Positions 22,561 to 34,250 are shown, counted from the first letter of the stretch. The stretch is 64,000 nucleotides of DNA from Catonia carolina (GCA_035578175.1 JAQMRL010000004.1:76559401-76623400); one strand, 5' to 3'. Notes: generated by a model from the letters alone, not told the origin. A program made the numbers and translations.

Positions 22561-22622
22561 TTTTTTTTTTTTTTTAATTGCAACCAGGAGACTCCTAGGG
22601 GAGTATAGGACATATCAAGAAG
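22561..22622 (-). mobile_element. LINE 3'-tail fragment
   Basis: T's at 22561-22576, then the jockey-like tail (accaggagactcctagggga). Its continuation resumes at 22772 after a SINE insertion. Confidence 0.65.
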
Positions 22623-22771
22623 TTTTTTTTTATTTTTGGTTTAACATTCAACTGTTCTGCAATGACTGCTAATGCAGACAGTGAAGGATGAATTACTTTT
22701 GTAACGTATGAAAATATGCAGTCCCTGAATGGGTTTCGAACCCAAGGTCGCATGATGAGAGGCGAGCACGA
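22623..22771 (-). mobile_element. tRNA-derived SINE (group 1), copy 3, with 13-bp duplication
   Basis: ATATCAAGAAGTT precedes and ATGTCAAGAAGTT follows the element, which shows retroposition into the LINE tail. The head is shortened and the body is the variant form with gactgctaatgcagaca, shared with 37959. Confidence 0.8.
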
Positions 22772-23397
22772 TGTCAAGAAGTTATAATACCTGAAATAAT
22801 TTCACAATCACTTGCTAATTTCTTTGGCTAACATCCGAACACTCAATCGTCGATCACTGTCCAAAAGTTTTCACACTTTTTGGACTTTGTGCCACTCAAA
22901 AGTTTGGTTCTGTGACATTGTGTCCTCCTCGAAGCCTTGCCTAAGCATTTTTAGTGTATCCATTTTTATCCAGTTTAACGTAAAATTTCATTGCGTAACA
23001 TTGCTCCAAATTTTCCGCCATTGTTTTTTGTATGAGGGTATTATGACACCTTGTGCTAAACATGTTCTTTTTTCAACCACTACCTGCAGGCAACTGCGGA
23101 AATTTAATTATATTAGGGTAGAACATATCCTGAGTTTTGAGAGGAATTTTTATTTTTAATTGACATAAATGTTACCTATGCTATTTTGTTGTTGTTTAGG
23201 TCATCAGCTGAAAGGTTGGTTTGAACCTCTAGTGGCTTTACTAAGTAAAATGAGGAATGAGATGGTTTACTAATGCCTTACTCACTGAGTGTAAAAATAT
23301 GCTTATCAGTATGCCTGGCCCTCTGAATCTACTTTTTATCCTGAATATTACACCTTCACTTCATTCACCACAGAGTGGCTGTATTATAAATTTTTTT

Positions 23398-23712
23398 TAT
23401 TCCTAATTTGTGTATGTTGCAATCTGTTCAATTCAAAACAATAAGCAACCCAATGACCCAATGAGATGAGGATGATGTGTATGACGTGTAAATGAGGTGC
23501 AGTCTTGTACAGACCCAGGCCAACCATTCCTGAGAGAGTATGGTTAATTAAACCCCAACCATCAAAGTACACCGGTAACCACTGTCTAGTATTCAAATCC
23601 GTACAAAAGTAACTACCTTTACTAGGATTTGAACCAGGAATCTTCGTCTCCAAAAATCAGCTGTTAAACAGCTGATTTTGGCGACGACTTTACCTCTAGA
23701 CCAACCCGGTTG
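23398..23712 (-). mobile_element. tRNA-derived SINE (group 2)
   Basis: Near full-length minus copy. B box sequence is at about 23625 and the A box near 23692 (TGGTCTAGAGGTAAAG in minus sense). Confidence 0.85.
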
Positions 23713-23944
23713 GTTAAACTATAATTTATTGTAAAAAAAAAAACATGATATATAAAACTTGTAAAATATGTTCAGTACAGCAGAAACATTTGCTCTATAT
23801 CTTACTAAAATAAAGAACAGTAAACAAAAAATAATATACCTGTACAGTTAACAAAAAGTGTTCAGTTTTGCCTTTTTAAAAAATCAGTCACTTGTTTTTG
23901 CTTCTTGCTTTGGTAACACCTTTTCTTTATTCTAGATTGTACTT
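23713..23944 (-). pseudogene. Tigger-like transposase C-terminal remnant
   Basis: In minus sense a short stretch reads QKQVTDFLKR, which resembles the QxxITDFFK tail of pogo/Tigger transposases. It is followed by 3' UTR sequence shared with 21463-21516. No longer frame remains. Confidence 0.45.
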
Positions 23945-24180
23945 TAACCCACCGGGTTGGTCTAGAGGTAAAGTCATCGCCAAAATCAGTTGATTTTTGG
24001 AGACGAAGGTTCCTGGTTCAAATCCTAGTAAAGGTAGTTACTTTTATACGGATTTGAATGCTAGACAGTGGTTACAGGTGTACTTTGATGGTTGGGGTTC
24101 AATTAACCATACTCTCTCAGGAATGGTCGACCTGTGTCTGTACAACACTACACCTCATTTACCTCTAGACCAACCCGGAT
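23945..24180 (+). mobile_element. tRNA-derived SINE (group 2), + copy
   Basis: Starts CCGGGTTGGTCTAGAGGTAA, with B box GGTTCAAATCC at about 24016. With the minus copy at 23398 it forms an inverted pair around the Tigger remnant. Confidence 0.85.
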
Positions 24181-24392
24181 GGTTGCTGTATTATAATGAA
24201 ATTAATTTCTTTCAAAGAAGATGACTCTGACTAGTGTCTTTTACACCTCTATCTCTTCAGTTCTTAAATGCTTCAGTCATATAATTGTCTGAACATGTGA
24301 TAATGAACAGAACTATTTTTTGTAGTCCAGTAACTATCAGATCAAGTGCAAATAATTTTTAACACTCCACTTACCTGTTATGGGCATAACTT

Positions 24393-25040
24393 ATGCTACA
24401 GTAAAACATAAATTACAAATTGATCTGCAAAGTTTTTTTTATTACTTTTCTCAGTAACCCATTCAAACTTACTTTGCATACAATCCTCATGTTAAATTTA
24501 ACATATTGATAGCACAAATTTTAAAGGTAAGATAATTTTATTTTGTTATATGGGAACAAATTATAATATGTAGAATCATACTTTGTTTTTATTGTAATTT
24601 TTTCAAAAAATGATCTTAATGGATAATTTAATTTGAAACTTTTTAGTATTAACAATAAATCTTTAAAAAATAATCAGGGGTATTAAATCAAAAATATTTA
24701 TAATATTTTTTTTTATTGTAGTATCTTTTTAAACTTTAAATTTATTTTATTATGTTTGTAATGGATTCCATTTGAAAAAGATTTTAACGAAATGAGGAAT
24801 ATCGTGTAGATGTTTTTGTACGATATTTATTTTAATCTTTTAAATCATATTACAGTACAAATTGTAACTTAACAATGAAAATTGGTTCAGGTTTTTTAAA
24901 GTCGTTTTGCATCGAAATAATTACTTTTTAATTTATTAATAATTTTAGAAAATTACTGTTGCTAATGATGTAAATTTTTTATGATCAGTACATAATCAAT
25001 GGCTGTCTCAAAATATTGAACTAATTTGTTCTCTGCATTA
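24393..25040. other. AT-rich noncoding stretch
   Basis: No gene, repeat family or structured RNA is recognised. Confidence 0.4.
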
Positions 25041-25221
25041 TACTAGGGATGTCTGGAAAGTAAGTACCGTTTCGAAAAACAATTTAGTATTATTGTTTTG
25101 CAAGACAATTTTATTTTTACATGAATTATCATACCTTAAACTACTTTTCTACATAGTTTTTACCATTGTTCAGACACTTTTTTTTAAAGTTGCAGCAACT
25201 GCTTGGTTATTAGCAACTGTG

Positions 25222-26506
25222 GTTCATGAAAATCTGTAAAAAATCGATTTTTTAAGATTTCAGCCATTGTATCCATTTGATGACAAAAATGCTTATAATC
25301 AAATTTATAGGAAATTAAAATATCTACAACTTTTATTTTGAGCATTTTTCTCTACTAATTTAGCGTGAAAGAGTGATTTTCCGTATTATTAAGCCAAACT
25401 GAAGTTAATTTTCATTTTGCATCATTCACTCACAATTAAAATTAGGTTTTTTGAGGTTGGTTAGTTATTTTTGTTTTTATCTAATGTTTTTTTATTAATA
25501 CAGTCGAACTCGCTTATAGCGTCATTGAAGGGACAGTTTAAATTTTACCGTTATATCAGAGTAACGTTATAACAAAGTTAGCTTTTTTGTCAAAGTAAAT
25601 CTAACTAAACTAAGAATATTTCGTATACATTACTACTAATTTACGTAATAAGCTAAACGTTTTTTATTTGCGATTTTTAAATCGTAATACCCTAATAAAA
25701 TAGATTAAAAACCACTCTGTGTAATTAGGTAGACTTTATTATGTATTAAAATACGGAAACCAAAATACATATTTGTATGTACATAAACTACATAATGGTA
25801 CGTTATCTACTTTATTGGAAGAAATCAGTGATTTTCGTTTGAACACCTCGTTCTGCGAAATAAATCCTCTCCGTAATGTCTCTCGGTGTCGGTGAAATCT
25901 TAAAAAAGTTTCAGCCACTAGCATTGCCTCCCTCATGTTGGCGTGACGTGTCCTCCTCTTCATCTTCCTCTTGCTCAGTCGCTTCTTCAGTATTAGGGAA
26001 TTTTTTTAAATGTGGATAGTCTGATGTGAAAGTTAGGTACAGTGCTACCTACTAAGTGTCACATGACACGTAGAGGGTGCAGTCCCAAAACTGACCTTGA
26101 CGTAGATCAATCAGTAGTTATAGGCACACATATGAACAGCTTAACAAAATCATTTTAATCCCTTCGCACAAGCAAACACTATTCACAAGTAGACTATTGT
26201 ACTATATTACTGTATACTGTATTTTTCTTTTTCAAATAATTTACTGATAAATTATGGCAAGTTCACAATCGTTGTACGTGAAGTAAAAAATGATTTCATC
26301 GGAAAAATTTTGACGCAACAACCGAGTTAATGACGTTAAAACAGGGGTTTTCAGATAGAAATTTGACGCAACGCCTAAAAAAATGACGTTAGGTCCCAGT
26401 TGACGTAAAGTCCGAGGCCGTTAAAACCGGGTTCAACTGTATTAGGTTATATTGTTCATTATTGGCATTGGCAAGAGAAAAGTCGTGTGAGTGTTTCAGA
26501 TCAGAT
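25222..26506 (+). mobile_element. HINE-like element, partial, split by a MITE
   Basis: The 3' portion of the element runs at 25222-25498 and resumes at 26442-26506, ending with a slightly mutated hairpin (gtgtgagtgtttcagatcag). Confidence 0.75.
25501..26439. mobile_element. pogo-like MITE
   Basis: TA (25499-25500) and CAGTCGAACTCGCTTATA at the left match CCGGGTTCAACTG and TA (26440-26441) at the right. The sub-terminal words gacgttaaa, gacgcaac and acgttataac repeat, resembling pogo ends. It is inserted within a HINE-like copy. The Arg-rich open frame at 25739-25963 has no known match. Confidence 0.75.
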
Positions 26507-26825
26507 TTTTATCGTAGTAAACGACCACAGAAAACATAAAACACAAGCCTAATCAACTGTAATCGTGTACAAGGAAGTAATGAACTAGGAAAAGCGGCGT
26601 GCATGCGCGGAATGCCGACAGTAGTCCTGTAGTGGCATTAGAACGAAACAGTACTTACTTTGTGGACACCACTCGTATAAGTTTGAAATTCTCCAGTTTT
26701 TAGAATCTCTGTGTCCTTCCTCATCTGTCTTAGCAGTTCTTTGTTTTTCACCTTATTCATCAAGCCAATTAACAAAATTCTTAAATTTATCCAAATCTCA
26801 AAAAAAATTGTGTCATTAATTTCAT

Positions 26826-27566
26826 TGACCCACCGGGTTGGTCTAGAGGTAAAGTCGCCGCTAAAATCAGCTGTTTAACAGCTGTGGTTACCGGTGTACT
26901 TTGATGGTTGGGTTTCAATTAACCATACTCTCTCAGGAATGGTCGGTCTGAGTCTGTACAAGACTACACCTCATTTACACGTCATACATATCATCCTCAT
27001 CTCATTTTTTTTTTGTTTTTTTTTTTGCGCCCTGGAGACTCCAGGAGGAGTATAGGACATGTCGTCAGATGTAACACCTGAAATACATATAAGAAACACA
27101 CTATGTATCACTACTATCAAGAAAGAAATTCTTGTACACTATAAAAAGTTTCACCGATCAAGTAATTTTTTAAATGTTTTTTAAAGGAATTCGAATCCTC
27201 ACAACACTTTAAAGATTGGGGTCATTTATTTATGAATTTTCTCCCTGCATAAGTAGGTTTTTGTTCAAAAAATTTTGTGGAGTGATTAGCCACATAATAA
27301 TCATTCCTGTTTCTCGTGTTATGATTGTGAACATTGAAATTCTGCATAAAATTATTTTGCCTAACATACATAATCAATCACCTCAAAAATGTAGAGGGAG
27401 GGAACTGTAAGCAATTTAAGCTCCTTAAATAGTGGCCTGCATGAGGTTAGCTGGTTAGCTCCCACCATACACCTAATAGCTTTCTTGGGTGTTTTATTGG
27501 GTCATGGGGTTGCTTATTGTTCTAAATTGAACAGATTGCAATGTACACACATTAGGGATTAAAAAA
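26826..27566 (+). mobile_element. tRNA-derived SINE (group 2), split by a LINE
   Basis: The + sense head and body are at 26826-27003; the tail (gggtcatggggttgcttatt) resumes at 27499. The B-box portion is deleted between about 26880 and 26885. Confidence 0.8.
27004..27497 (-). mobile_element. 5'-truncated jockey-like LINE
   Basis: The poly-A tract (T's from 27007), 3' UTR and degenerate C-terminal RT (minus sense TYAGRE, NHNTRNRND) match the copy at 47838. It is inserted into a SINE. Confidence 0.8.
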
Positions 27567-27895
27567 TTAATTTCATCTGTTTTTAAGGTTGAAGGACATC
27601 CCTACTGTTGCTCGTCTTCAAACAACTCATTTCCACTTTTACCATTTTGTAAACAATCTTTCAGAGTTACTACATTATTGACATACATTAATTTTAATAT
27701 TTCATAAGCTTTTTTGGCACTTTTTTGTAACTTAATAAGAAAAACTAATGTTAACCTGTTGTCACGTATCCATGATACATGACAAACGTGACCTCACTTT
27801 TCCTACTCTAGAAGCCAACCGACAAGTCACAACTTGTTCAAACTTGATTCTGAATATCAAAAAGAATCAGGCTATCGGATTTATTACTTCAAATA

Positions 27896-28817
27896 CGAGT
27901 TGTGGCTATTAAATAATGAGACTGACGTTGTAAAAAATTTTATTTTTATTTTATACATAATCACTTATTGTCACCTTCAATGTACACTCCTTCTCTATCC
28001 CTACAATGGTCCATGCAAATTTTCCATTGTTGAAAACAGTGCTGGAAGTCATATTCTTTCAGCTTCTTCAGGACATGTGCTGCTTTCTCTTTTACATCTT
28101 CCACAGACTCAAATCTCGTCCCTTTTAATACAGATTTCGCCTTAATGAACAGATAGAAGTCACATGGTACAAGATCTGGTGAATAAGGTGGATGTTCTAA
28201 CACTGAGATGCTGTACTTGGCTAGAAGAAACCTCTTGACAGATAATGCGGAATGAGCTGGCGTATTGTCTTGGTGGAGAACTCATGATTTGTCCTTCCAC
28301 ATTTTAGGGAATTTTTTTCCTTACTCGTTAACGTAGTTTAGAAAGTACCTCAAGGTAGTAATATTGATTAATTGTTTGACCTTCAGGAACCCAGTGAAGG
28401 TACACAATCCCATGGATATCAAAAAAAACAATCATCATTGCTTTAAATTTTGACTTGCTCATTCGAGCTTTTTTGTCTCTCGGTGAAGTTCGGCTCTTCC
28501 AGTGCATGGATTTGAGCTTCTTTTCCGGATCATAAGTAAAAAACCACGTTTCATCTCATGTTATTATAGTTTCCAAAAAATTTAGGTAATTTTCAATCGC
28601 GTACAAAGTGTCAGTACAAACATTTTGAGCGGCACATGTCCTGAAGGAGTTGACAGAAGATGACTTCCAGCACTGTTTCCAACGGTGGAAAATTTGCATG
28701 GAGCGTTGTAGGGATAGTAAAGGAGTGTATATTGAAGGTGACAATAAGTGATTATGTATAAAATAAAAATAAAATTTTTTACAACATCAGTTTCATTTAT
28801 TTAAAAGCCACACCTCG
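27896..28817. mobile_element. fold-back mariner derivative, family MFB (copy 2)
   Basis: Ends CGAGTTGTGGCTATT and AAAAGCCACACCTCG lie between TA dinucleotides. The left part on the minus strand encodes MLEHPPYSPDLVPCDFYLF and KGTRFESVEDVKEKAA. The right part on the + strand repeats the C-terminal segment (ttccagcactgtttccaacg). The layout equals copy 1. Confidence 0.85.
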
Positions 28818-29515
28818 TAGATGGTAGCATCACCATATACTACTGTAAAAATTATTCATTCATGTATTTTTTGATCACACCTCGTTTACCAAAGAGGCAG
28901 CCTTTCAAACTTAGCAATTCTATGCATTTTATTAATTCAAATTAACGAAAAGTGTTCGGTTTTTAATATTTTTATAAATATTTAACGTATTTTTAATGTC
29001 TTTTTTTGTAAAATCTAAATTTCTTTTTTATCTCTAATACTCGTAAATTTCAGATGATAATAAATTGTACAGTATACGAATACAAGATTAATTAATTTCA
29101 TGAAAAAAATAATTAAATATAATTAAGTGCTTCCCAATGATACTACAATACATGTAATGTAAACTTATATAAGTAAATTTATTAGTTAGTTATTAATATT
29201 TTAATACTGTATATAATAATTAATTTTCTTGTAAATACACTAAAACCTTGATTATCTGAAATAAGTGGGGAACATCATTGTTAATGTTGGAAAATTTAAG
29301 TTTACAAAAATGTTTATTTCACTATGAAATAATGATTTTCGTAAAAAAATCTGTTGATTTATGAGAGAGGATTTTTATTAATTGCATCCAGGAGAAGTTA
29401 AAACAGAAGTATAGGATAAGTTAAAAACTGATAAGTCTAAATCTTCAAATTACAATATAAGTTAGAATTAGACTATTAACAGTTGTCTTGTCAATTAATT
29501 TTAATTAATTTTTTA
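28818..29515. other. noncoding stretch with element fragments
   Basis: AT-rich. A pogo/Tigger-like end (actaaaaccttgattatctg) is at about 29239, and a minus LINE tail fragment (gcatccaggagaag) is at 29384-29440. No coding signal. Confidence 0.4.
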
Positions 29516-29518
29516 AAA

Positions 29519-30388
29519 TTGGTGTGAAATACTCACACAACTTTCTCTTGCTAATATAAAATGTAAAACATAACCTAATTTTAATCATGAGTAAATGACG
29601 CAAAATGAAAATCAATCTCTCTTTGACTTAAAAATATGAAAAATAACAAATTGACTCTAAACTAGGCTATGTAGAAAAGAATACTTAAAATAAAAGTTGT
29701 AGACTTTTATTTCCTCTAATTTTGATTGTATACACTTTTGTAGTAAAATGCTGACTTACTGAAGTCGTAATCTTTAAAAATAATATTTTTTACAGATTTT
29801 AATGAGTAAAATACAGAAAATCATTAATTGACACTAATCCAAGCATTGTAGAAAAAAATGTTTGAACTAAAAGTTGTAGGATTTTAAATTTCTACAAATT
29901 TAGCATTATACTTTTGTCCTGAAATGCATATTAAGGTTGCAATCTTTAAAAAAAAAAAACTTTTTACCACAGGAGCATAGTCCCTCAAGAATTTTAGCAG
30001 ACATGGCATTAACCCTATACACAGTTAAAATGTAATACATTTAAAAATGGAGTAATTGAGGGGATTTAAAAAAATTGTTATAGCCATTTTTGAGAAAATT
30101 GCTAAAAAGTGAAAAAACGCACAGATAACTTTATTACTTCCAGATGACTGATTTTGATAAAATAATTTTTTTTGGGTTTCCTAGTGGTACCTAAATTAAG
30201 TTTCAACTTTCTATTATTGTTTGTTCTTAAAATATTTTGACACACACACCAATCACTAAAAACAAGTGTTTTGGTTCAATGGGCCTGAAAACATGTATTT
30301 CCGCTGAAAACTCAATTCAAAAAAATCAACTTGAAAATAATACTTTCCTGCCATATATATTTATACAGGACAAAAGAAAGTAAAAATT
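29519..30388 (-). mobile_element. HINE-like element, diverged copy
   Basis: Old copy with many substitutions. The terminal hairpin (GTGTGAGTATTTCACAC in minus sense) and the ACTTTC start survive; the microsatellite has shrunk to acacacacc. Confidence 0.75.
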
Positions 30389-30582
30389 AGGTTTCTATAT
30401 CAGTTTCCAACTGAATTTTTTAATTTGATAAACAATTCACCACCAAACTGTTCTTAAATATTATTTCAGGTTATTAAGGTTTTACTGTTTTAAAAATGGC
30501 ATTTATATAGATAATTTAAATTTTTGTAATATACATTTATGAATTCTTAGTAGTGTAGTTCAAACCATTTTTATCTGTAACA

Positions 30583-30786
30583 TTTTTTTTTTTTTTTTTT
30601 TATTTATTTAACGTCGCATCAACTACAACGGTCATTAGCGATGACGTTGGGGTGTAACTGTTTACAATGGAGGATGAAATGATTTTTTTGTAACATATGA
30701 AAATATGCCATGCCTGAGTGGGATTCGAACCCAGGATCGTATGATGAGAGGCGAGCACGTTACCAACTGGGCCAATGCGGCCGGCT
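30583..30786 (-). mobile_element. tRNA-derived SINE (group 1), copy 4
   Basis: Full length, poly-A tail as T's at 30584-30600, B box GGTTCGAATCC. CTGTAACA occurs on both sides as a short duplication. Confidence 0.85.
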
Positions 30787-30878
30787 GTAACAGTTTTTAT
30801 TTTAAACAACCAACCAGTTTTGAAATTAATTTTAATATGGATACCCAGTGGGTACGATAGTTGTACCCAAAGGAGATA

Positions 30879-31330
30879 TTATTATTATTATTATTATTAG
30901 TCGTAAAGCTCCCGAAGTGAAAGACGCTAAGTAAATCTGGTTTGTTTTTGGGATTTCTTGTCCTTTTTATCCGCCCACCAGTTTTTCATTCTTTGTGAGA
31001 ATTCAGCTTTTCTCTGTTCACTCCACTTAGTTCCGGTTCTTGGAGCTTTTGTCTCTGGTTTAACCTCCCATTTTTTAACTTTTGTTTTAAAATTTCTCTT
31101 ATGAGAATTTCTTCTTTGGTGATTTTGGCCAATTCTAAATCTTTTTTAACACTTTGTATCCATTCCCCCCCCCCCCCATTAACAAGTGATGATACATATT
31201 TTACTATTCTCTTTGTGAGTCTAGTGTCAGGAAGCCTCATAATGTGGCCATAAAATTGAAGGCGTCTTTTCCTCATGTCTGTCTCTATGTTGGAATATTC
31301 TTCAATTTTCGACGTTCTCTGTAATCTGTA
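30879..31330 (-). pseudogene. LINE reverse transcriptase C-terminal fragment
   Basis: The minus-strand frame 31276-30986 starts MRKRRLQFYGHIMRLPDTRL, the same distal RT motif as at 632-1300, and ends in a charged tail. It is followed by an ATT/TAA microsatellite instead of poly-A. A C-tract at 31165-31176 gives a Gly run. The catalytic domain is absent. Confidence 0.7.
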
Positions 31331-31439
31331 AGGGGATATTATTATTATTATGATTATGTTTTTATAATTGGTTTTGTTTTACTTGGCTGTTAGCTTGGTT
31401 GTTTTTCTTATTGTTTGTGTTTGTATTGTTTCTCATTGT

Positions 31440-31770
31440 TATCTGGCAATTTGTTTTAGTGCAAATACCGCCCTATATAATATCTGCTGCCCTAGGTGGC
31501 GGCACTGGTTGCCTACCCCTTGAGCCGGGGCTGGTATAAGAGCTTAGTGTTAAATTTGCCTGATAATATCCCTCCTCCAGTGTTGTTTCAGTCTTCCTAC
31601 AGTATTGTTAGGTAATGCAGGAGAGTTATGGTCAGGAATTAAAGCATTGGGATTATTTTGTAGTTTATCTTCAAAACGTTTGTATATTTTGTGGAAAACG
31701 TCATTGATGTATGGAATTTGTAAATCAGAATGTTGTTTGTGATTTGTTACGTAAAGAACAATTTAAATTT
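31440..31770 (-). pseudogene. jockey-clade LINE C-terminal fragment
   Basis: A minus-strand frame of 70 codons without start (31759-31550) reads VLYVTNHKQHSDLQIPYIND, then NPNALIPDHNSPALP and RLKQHWRRD. This matches the tail pattern of jockey-like RTs (LHxDLxIPYV... NPLA... RRLKR.W.RDL). Further left lies a short piece of the other jockey-like family (atctggcaatttgttttag). The copy is truncated at both ends. Confidence 0.7.
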
Positions 31771-32137
31771 CCTTAAAAACAAATCTTGAAAACATATATA
31801 AAAATGGTTTGAACATCAAATATTATTACAATTATATTATTTATTACAGAGTAATAAAAAGTTGTTTATTAAATTGTTTTATTAATTAGTAGAAATAATT
31901 AGAACTTGGTGCTGTTATGTAAATAAGATTTTTAATAATACGTAGATTCATGTTGCGTGTAGTCCATGATATTGTACATAATTTTAAATTTCATTTTATA
32001 AAATTGATTTATTGAATTAATTGTTTTGATAGTTTATTACTCATTCATTATTGTTAGAAAAGGAATGCAATTAATACTTGTTTAAATAAGCTAAAATAAT
32101 TTATTTAGCTTTTACTGGATAGAAAAGTCATGCAAAA

Positions 32138-33013
32138 TAATCTGGTGTGAAACACTCACACAACTTCCTCTTGCCAATGCAAATAATTAACAATATAACC
32201 TAACAGTAATAAAATAATAGAAATTGAACATAACCTAATTTTAATCATGCGTGAAAGATGCAAAATGAAATTCAACCTCAGTTTGGCCTAAAAATACGGA
32301 AAATCACTCTTTCATGGTAAACTAGGCTCTGTAGAGAAAAATGTGCGAAATAAAAGTTGTAGATCTTTCAATTTCCTATATTTGATTATATTATACACTT
32401 TTGTCATAAAATGCATGCCAAGGCTGAAATCGTACATAAATCGATAATTACCGCTAAACTAAGCGTTATACAAAAAAATGTTTGATATAAAAGTAGTAGG
32501 ATTTTAAATTCTCTACAAGTTTTATTATATACATTTTTGCGCTATAATGCATATTAAAGCCGCAATCTTAAAAAACAATTTTTTTACGTGAATTCTAGGA
32601 GAGGCTGTTTAGCCTCTACTAGAATTTCAGCAGACATGGCGCCTACCCTAACTTGTTGAGCATAAAAAACTTAGTAAATGAGGCGATTTTTAAAAAAATT
32701 GTAGAAGCCGTTTTTGAGAAAATCACAAAAAAGTGAAAAATGACACGAATAAACTACTACTTCCGACCGATTTTGATGAAAATGTTCGTGTCGGGTCCTC
32801 TAGTGGTACCTAACTTAAGTTTCAAGTTCGTACAATGTTCCGTTCTTGAGATATTCTGTTCACACACACACACAGACCAATCGCTAAAAACATGTTTTTT
32901 GGGTTCAGGGGGTCTGAAAACGTGTAGATCCGGTGAAAACTCGATTTCGAAAAATCGACATTAAACCAAAACTTTCCTTCCTGTATATTCATATAGGCAA
33001 GAGAAAGTAAAAA
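32138..33013 (-). mobile_element. HINE-like element
   Basis: Complete ends. It has a short templated palindrome at 32588-32624 (TTCTAG.. GAGGCT.. AGCCTC.. CTAGAA) replacing a few consensus bases. Confidence 0.85.
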
Positions 33014-33547
33014 TTATAAAAATATTTATTTATTTAAAAATTTTCAGCCTTGAAGTACTTAGAACAAAGAAACTGTGCCATATGAAACAGAATAAAGACT
33101 ATATAAAAATGCTGTAGTGGTTTAATTTATAATTCATTTAGCAAAAATTTTGCATGTTTTAGATTCATTTCAAAATTTATTGCATTGGATATAAAGTTGT
33201 GCGAGTGTGAAAGGTCGTGATTGATGTTTGCTTGTTTATTTATTTTAAATATCTGAAATAATAATTCAAGGTTTTATCTATAATTATAATCAAATTATAA
33301 ATTATCTTTTTAATTAGGTACTATAAGAATTGTGTTCATTCATATCACTGTTATGCATGTAAAAAACATTCAAAAATTTTAGAAAAAATTGTAAAATTAT
33401 TATAATGTATTTCATAAAAATACAGTGAAATCTCCCTAATTATTTCAGTCTTGAAATCCAATTGGTTATGAATATGCCAAAATAAGCAATTGTTCATAAG
33501 TTACTGTCATGAACTTATGGGAATTCATTCTTCTTTTTCGAGTGTCA
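33014..33547. other. AT-rich noncoding stretch
   Basis: Contains an isolated pogo/Tigger-like terminus (cagtgaaatctccctaatta) at about 33423. Otherwise nothing is recognised. Confidence 0.35.
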
Positions 33548-33590
33548 TACAGTAGCGTGCAAATTAATCCGAACACAGCTGTTATTTATT
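33548..33590. mobile_element. solitary Tc1-like terminus
   Basis: acagtagcgtgcaaattaat and ccgaacac resemble Tc1-type inverted-repeat ends. No partner is visible, as a SINE follows at once. Confidence 0.4.
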
Positions 33591-33599
33591 GAATTTTTT

Positions 33600-33976
33600 T
33601 TTTATTCCTATTTTGTGTACATTGCAATCTGTTCAATTCAGAACAATAAGCAACCCGATAACCCAATGAGATGAGGATGATGTGCATGACGTGTAAATGA
33701 GGTGTAGTCTTGTACAGACTCAAGTCAACCACTCTTGAGAGAGTATGGTTAATTGAAACCATAGAGTAATAAAGCTTTACTACTTATTACTTACTTTATT
33801 ACTCTATGATTGAAACCCAACCATCAAAGTACACCGGTAACCACCGTCTAGTATTCAAATCCGTATAAAAGTAACTACCTTTACTAGGATTTGAACCAGG
33901 AACCTTCGTCTCCGAAAATCAGCTGTTAAACAGCTGATTTTGGCGACGACTTTACCTCTAGAACAACCCGGTGGGT
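33600..33976 (-). mobile_element. tRNA-derived SINE (group 2) with a micro-insertion
   Basis: Full-length minus copy. A 48-bp palindromic insertion (33760-33813 region) is flanked by ATTGAAACC on both sides. Confidence 0.85.
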
Positions 33977-34040
33977 TAATTGAAATTGAAATATATATTT
34001 CTAACCACCAGAACACGGTAACATAAAACACTTACCAATG

Positions 34041-34081
34041 TTTATAGCACTTTCGTGTATCTTGTACACATCTTCAGTAAA
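34041..34081 (-). ncRNA. minimal hammerhead ribozyme-like motif, intact arm
   Basis: In minus sense: TTTA, CTGAAGA, extra T, GTGTA-CAAGA-TACAC with all five stem II pairs, GAAA, GTGC, TA, then TAAA closing stem I. This is the best preserved motif of the second element. Confidence 0.68.
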
Positions 34082-34208
34082 TAAAAATTTCTTTTTACCT
34101 CAAAATTTAAAACTTCCTGCTCCTACCATGGTAGATAACGAATCTCATTCCTTATCTACCATGGTAGGAGCAGGAGGTTTTAAATTTTGACATAAAAAGA
34201 AATTTTTA

Positions 34209-34250
34209 TTTACTGAAGATGTGTACAAGATACAAGAAAGCGCTATAAAC
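34209..34250 (+). ncRNA. minimal hammerhead ribozyme-like motif
   Basis: CTGAAGA (34213-34219), extra T, GTGTA with loop CAAGA and TACAA, GAAA (34236-34239), GCGC as stem III, TA (34244-34245). Stem I is TTTA (34209-34212) with TAAA (34246-34249). One stem II pair is lost in this arm (A instead of C at 34235). Confidence 0.6.

Larger units (their letters stand above)
22230..23035 (-). pseudogene. decayed mariner-like transposase
   Basis: Minus-strand fragments from several frames line up with one transposase. MAENLEQCYAMKFYVKLDKN begins near 23020. TMSQNQTFEWHK follows near 22900 and DSDRRLSVRMLAKEI near 22850-22810. A C-terminal part around LLPKIKSTLK is at about 22425. A LINE tail and a group 1 SINE are inserted between (22561-22771). 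Stops and frameshifts occur throughout. Confidence 0.65.
23187..24392 (-). mobile_element. retroposon RC-1, split by a composite insertion
   Basis: Minus-sense 3' part at 23187-23395 and 5' part at about 24181-24392. GCTGTATTATAA at both junctions marks a 12-bp duplication caused by the inserted block. Confidence 0.8.
25043..26675. mobile_element. mariner-like element remnant hosting nested insertions
   Basis: The left terminus (ggatgtctggaaagtaagta) and the right terminus (agtacttactttgtggacac) are imperfect inverted repeats next to TA. Inside, after mariner-like sequence to 25190, lie a HINE-like copy and within it a pogo-like MITE. Little transposase sequence survives. Confidence 0.65.

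Noticed and set aside
22812..23159. 115-codon + strand frame as a gene
   Set aside because: The minus strand here reads as pieces of a mariner-like transposase N-terminus; the + frame is a shadow.
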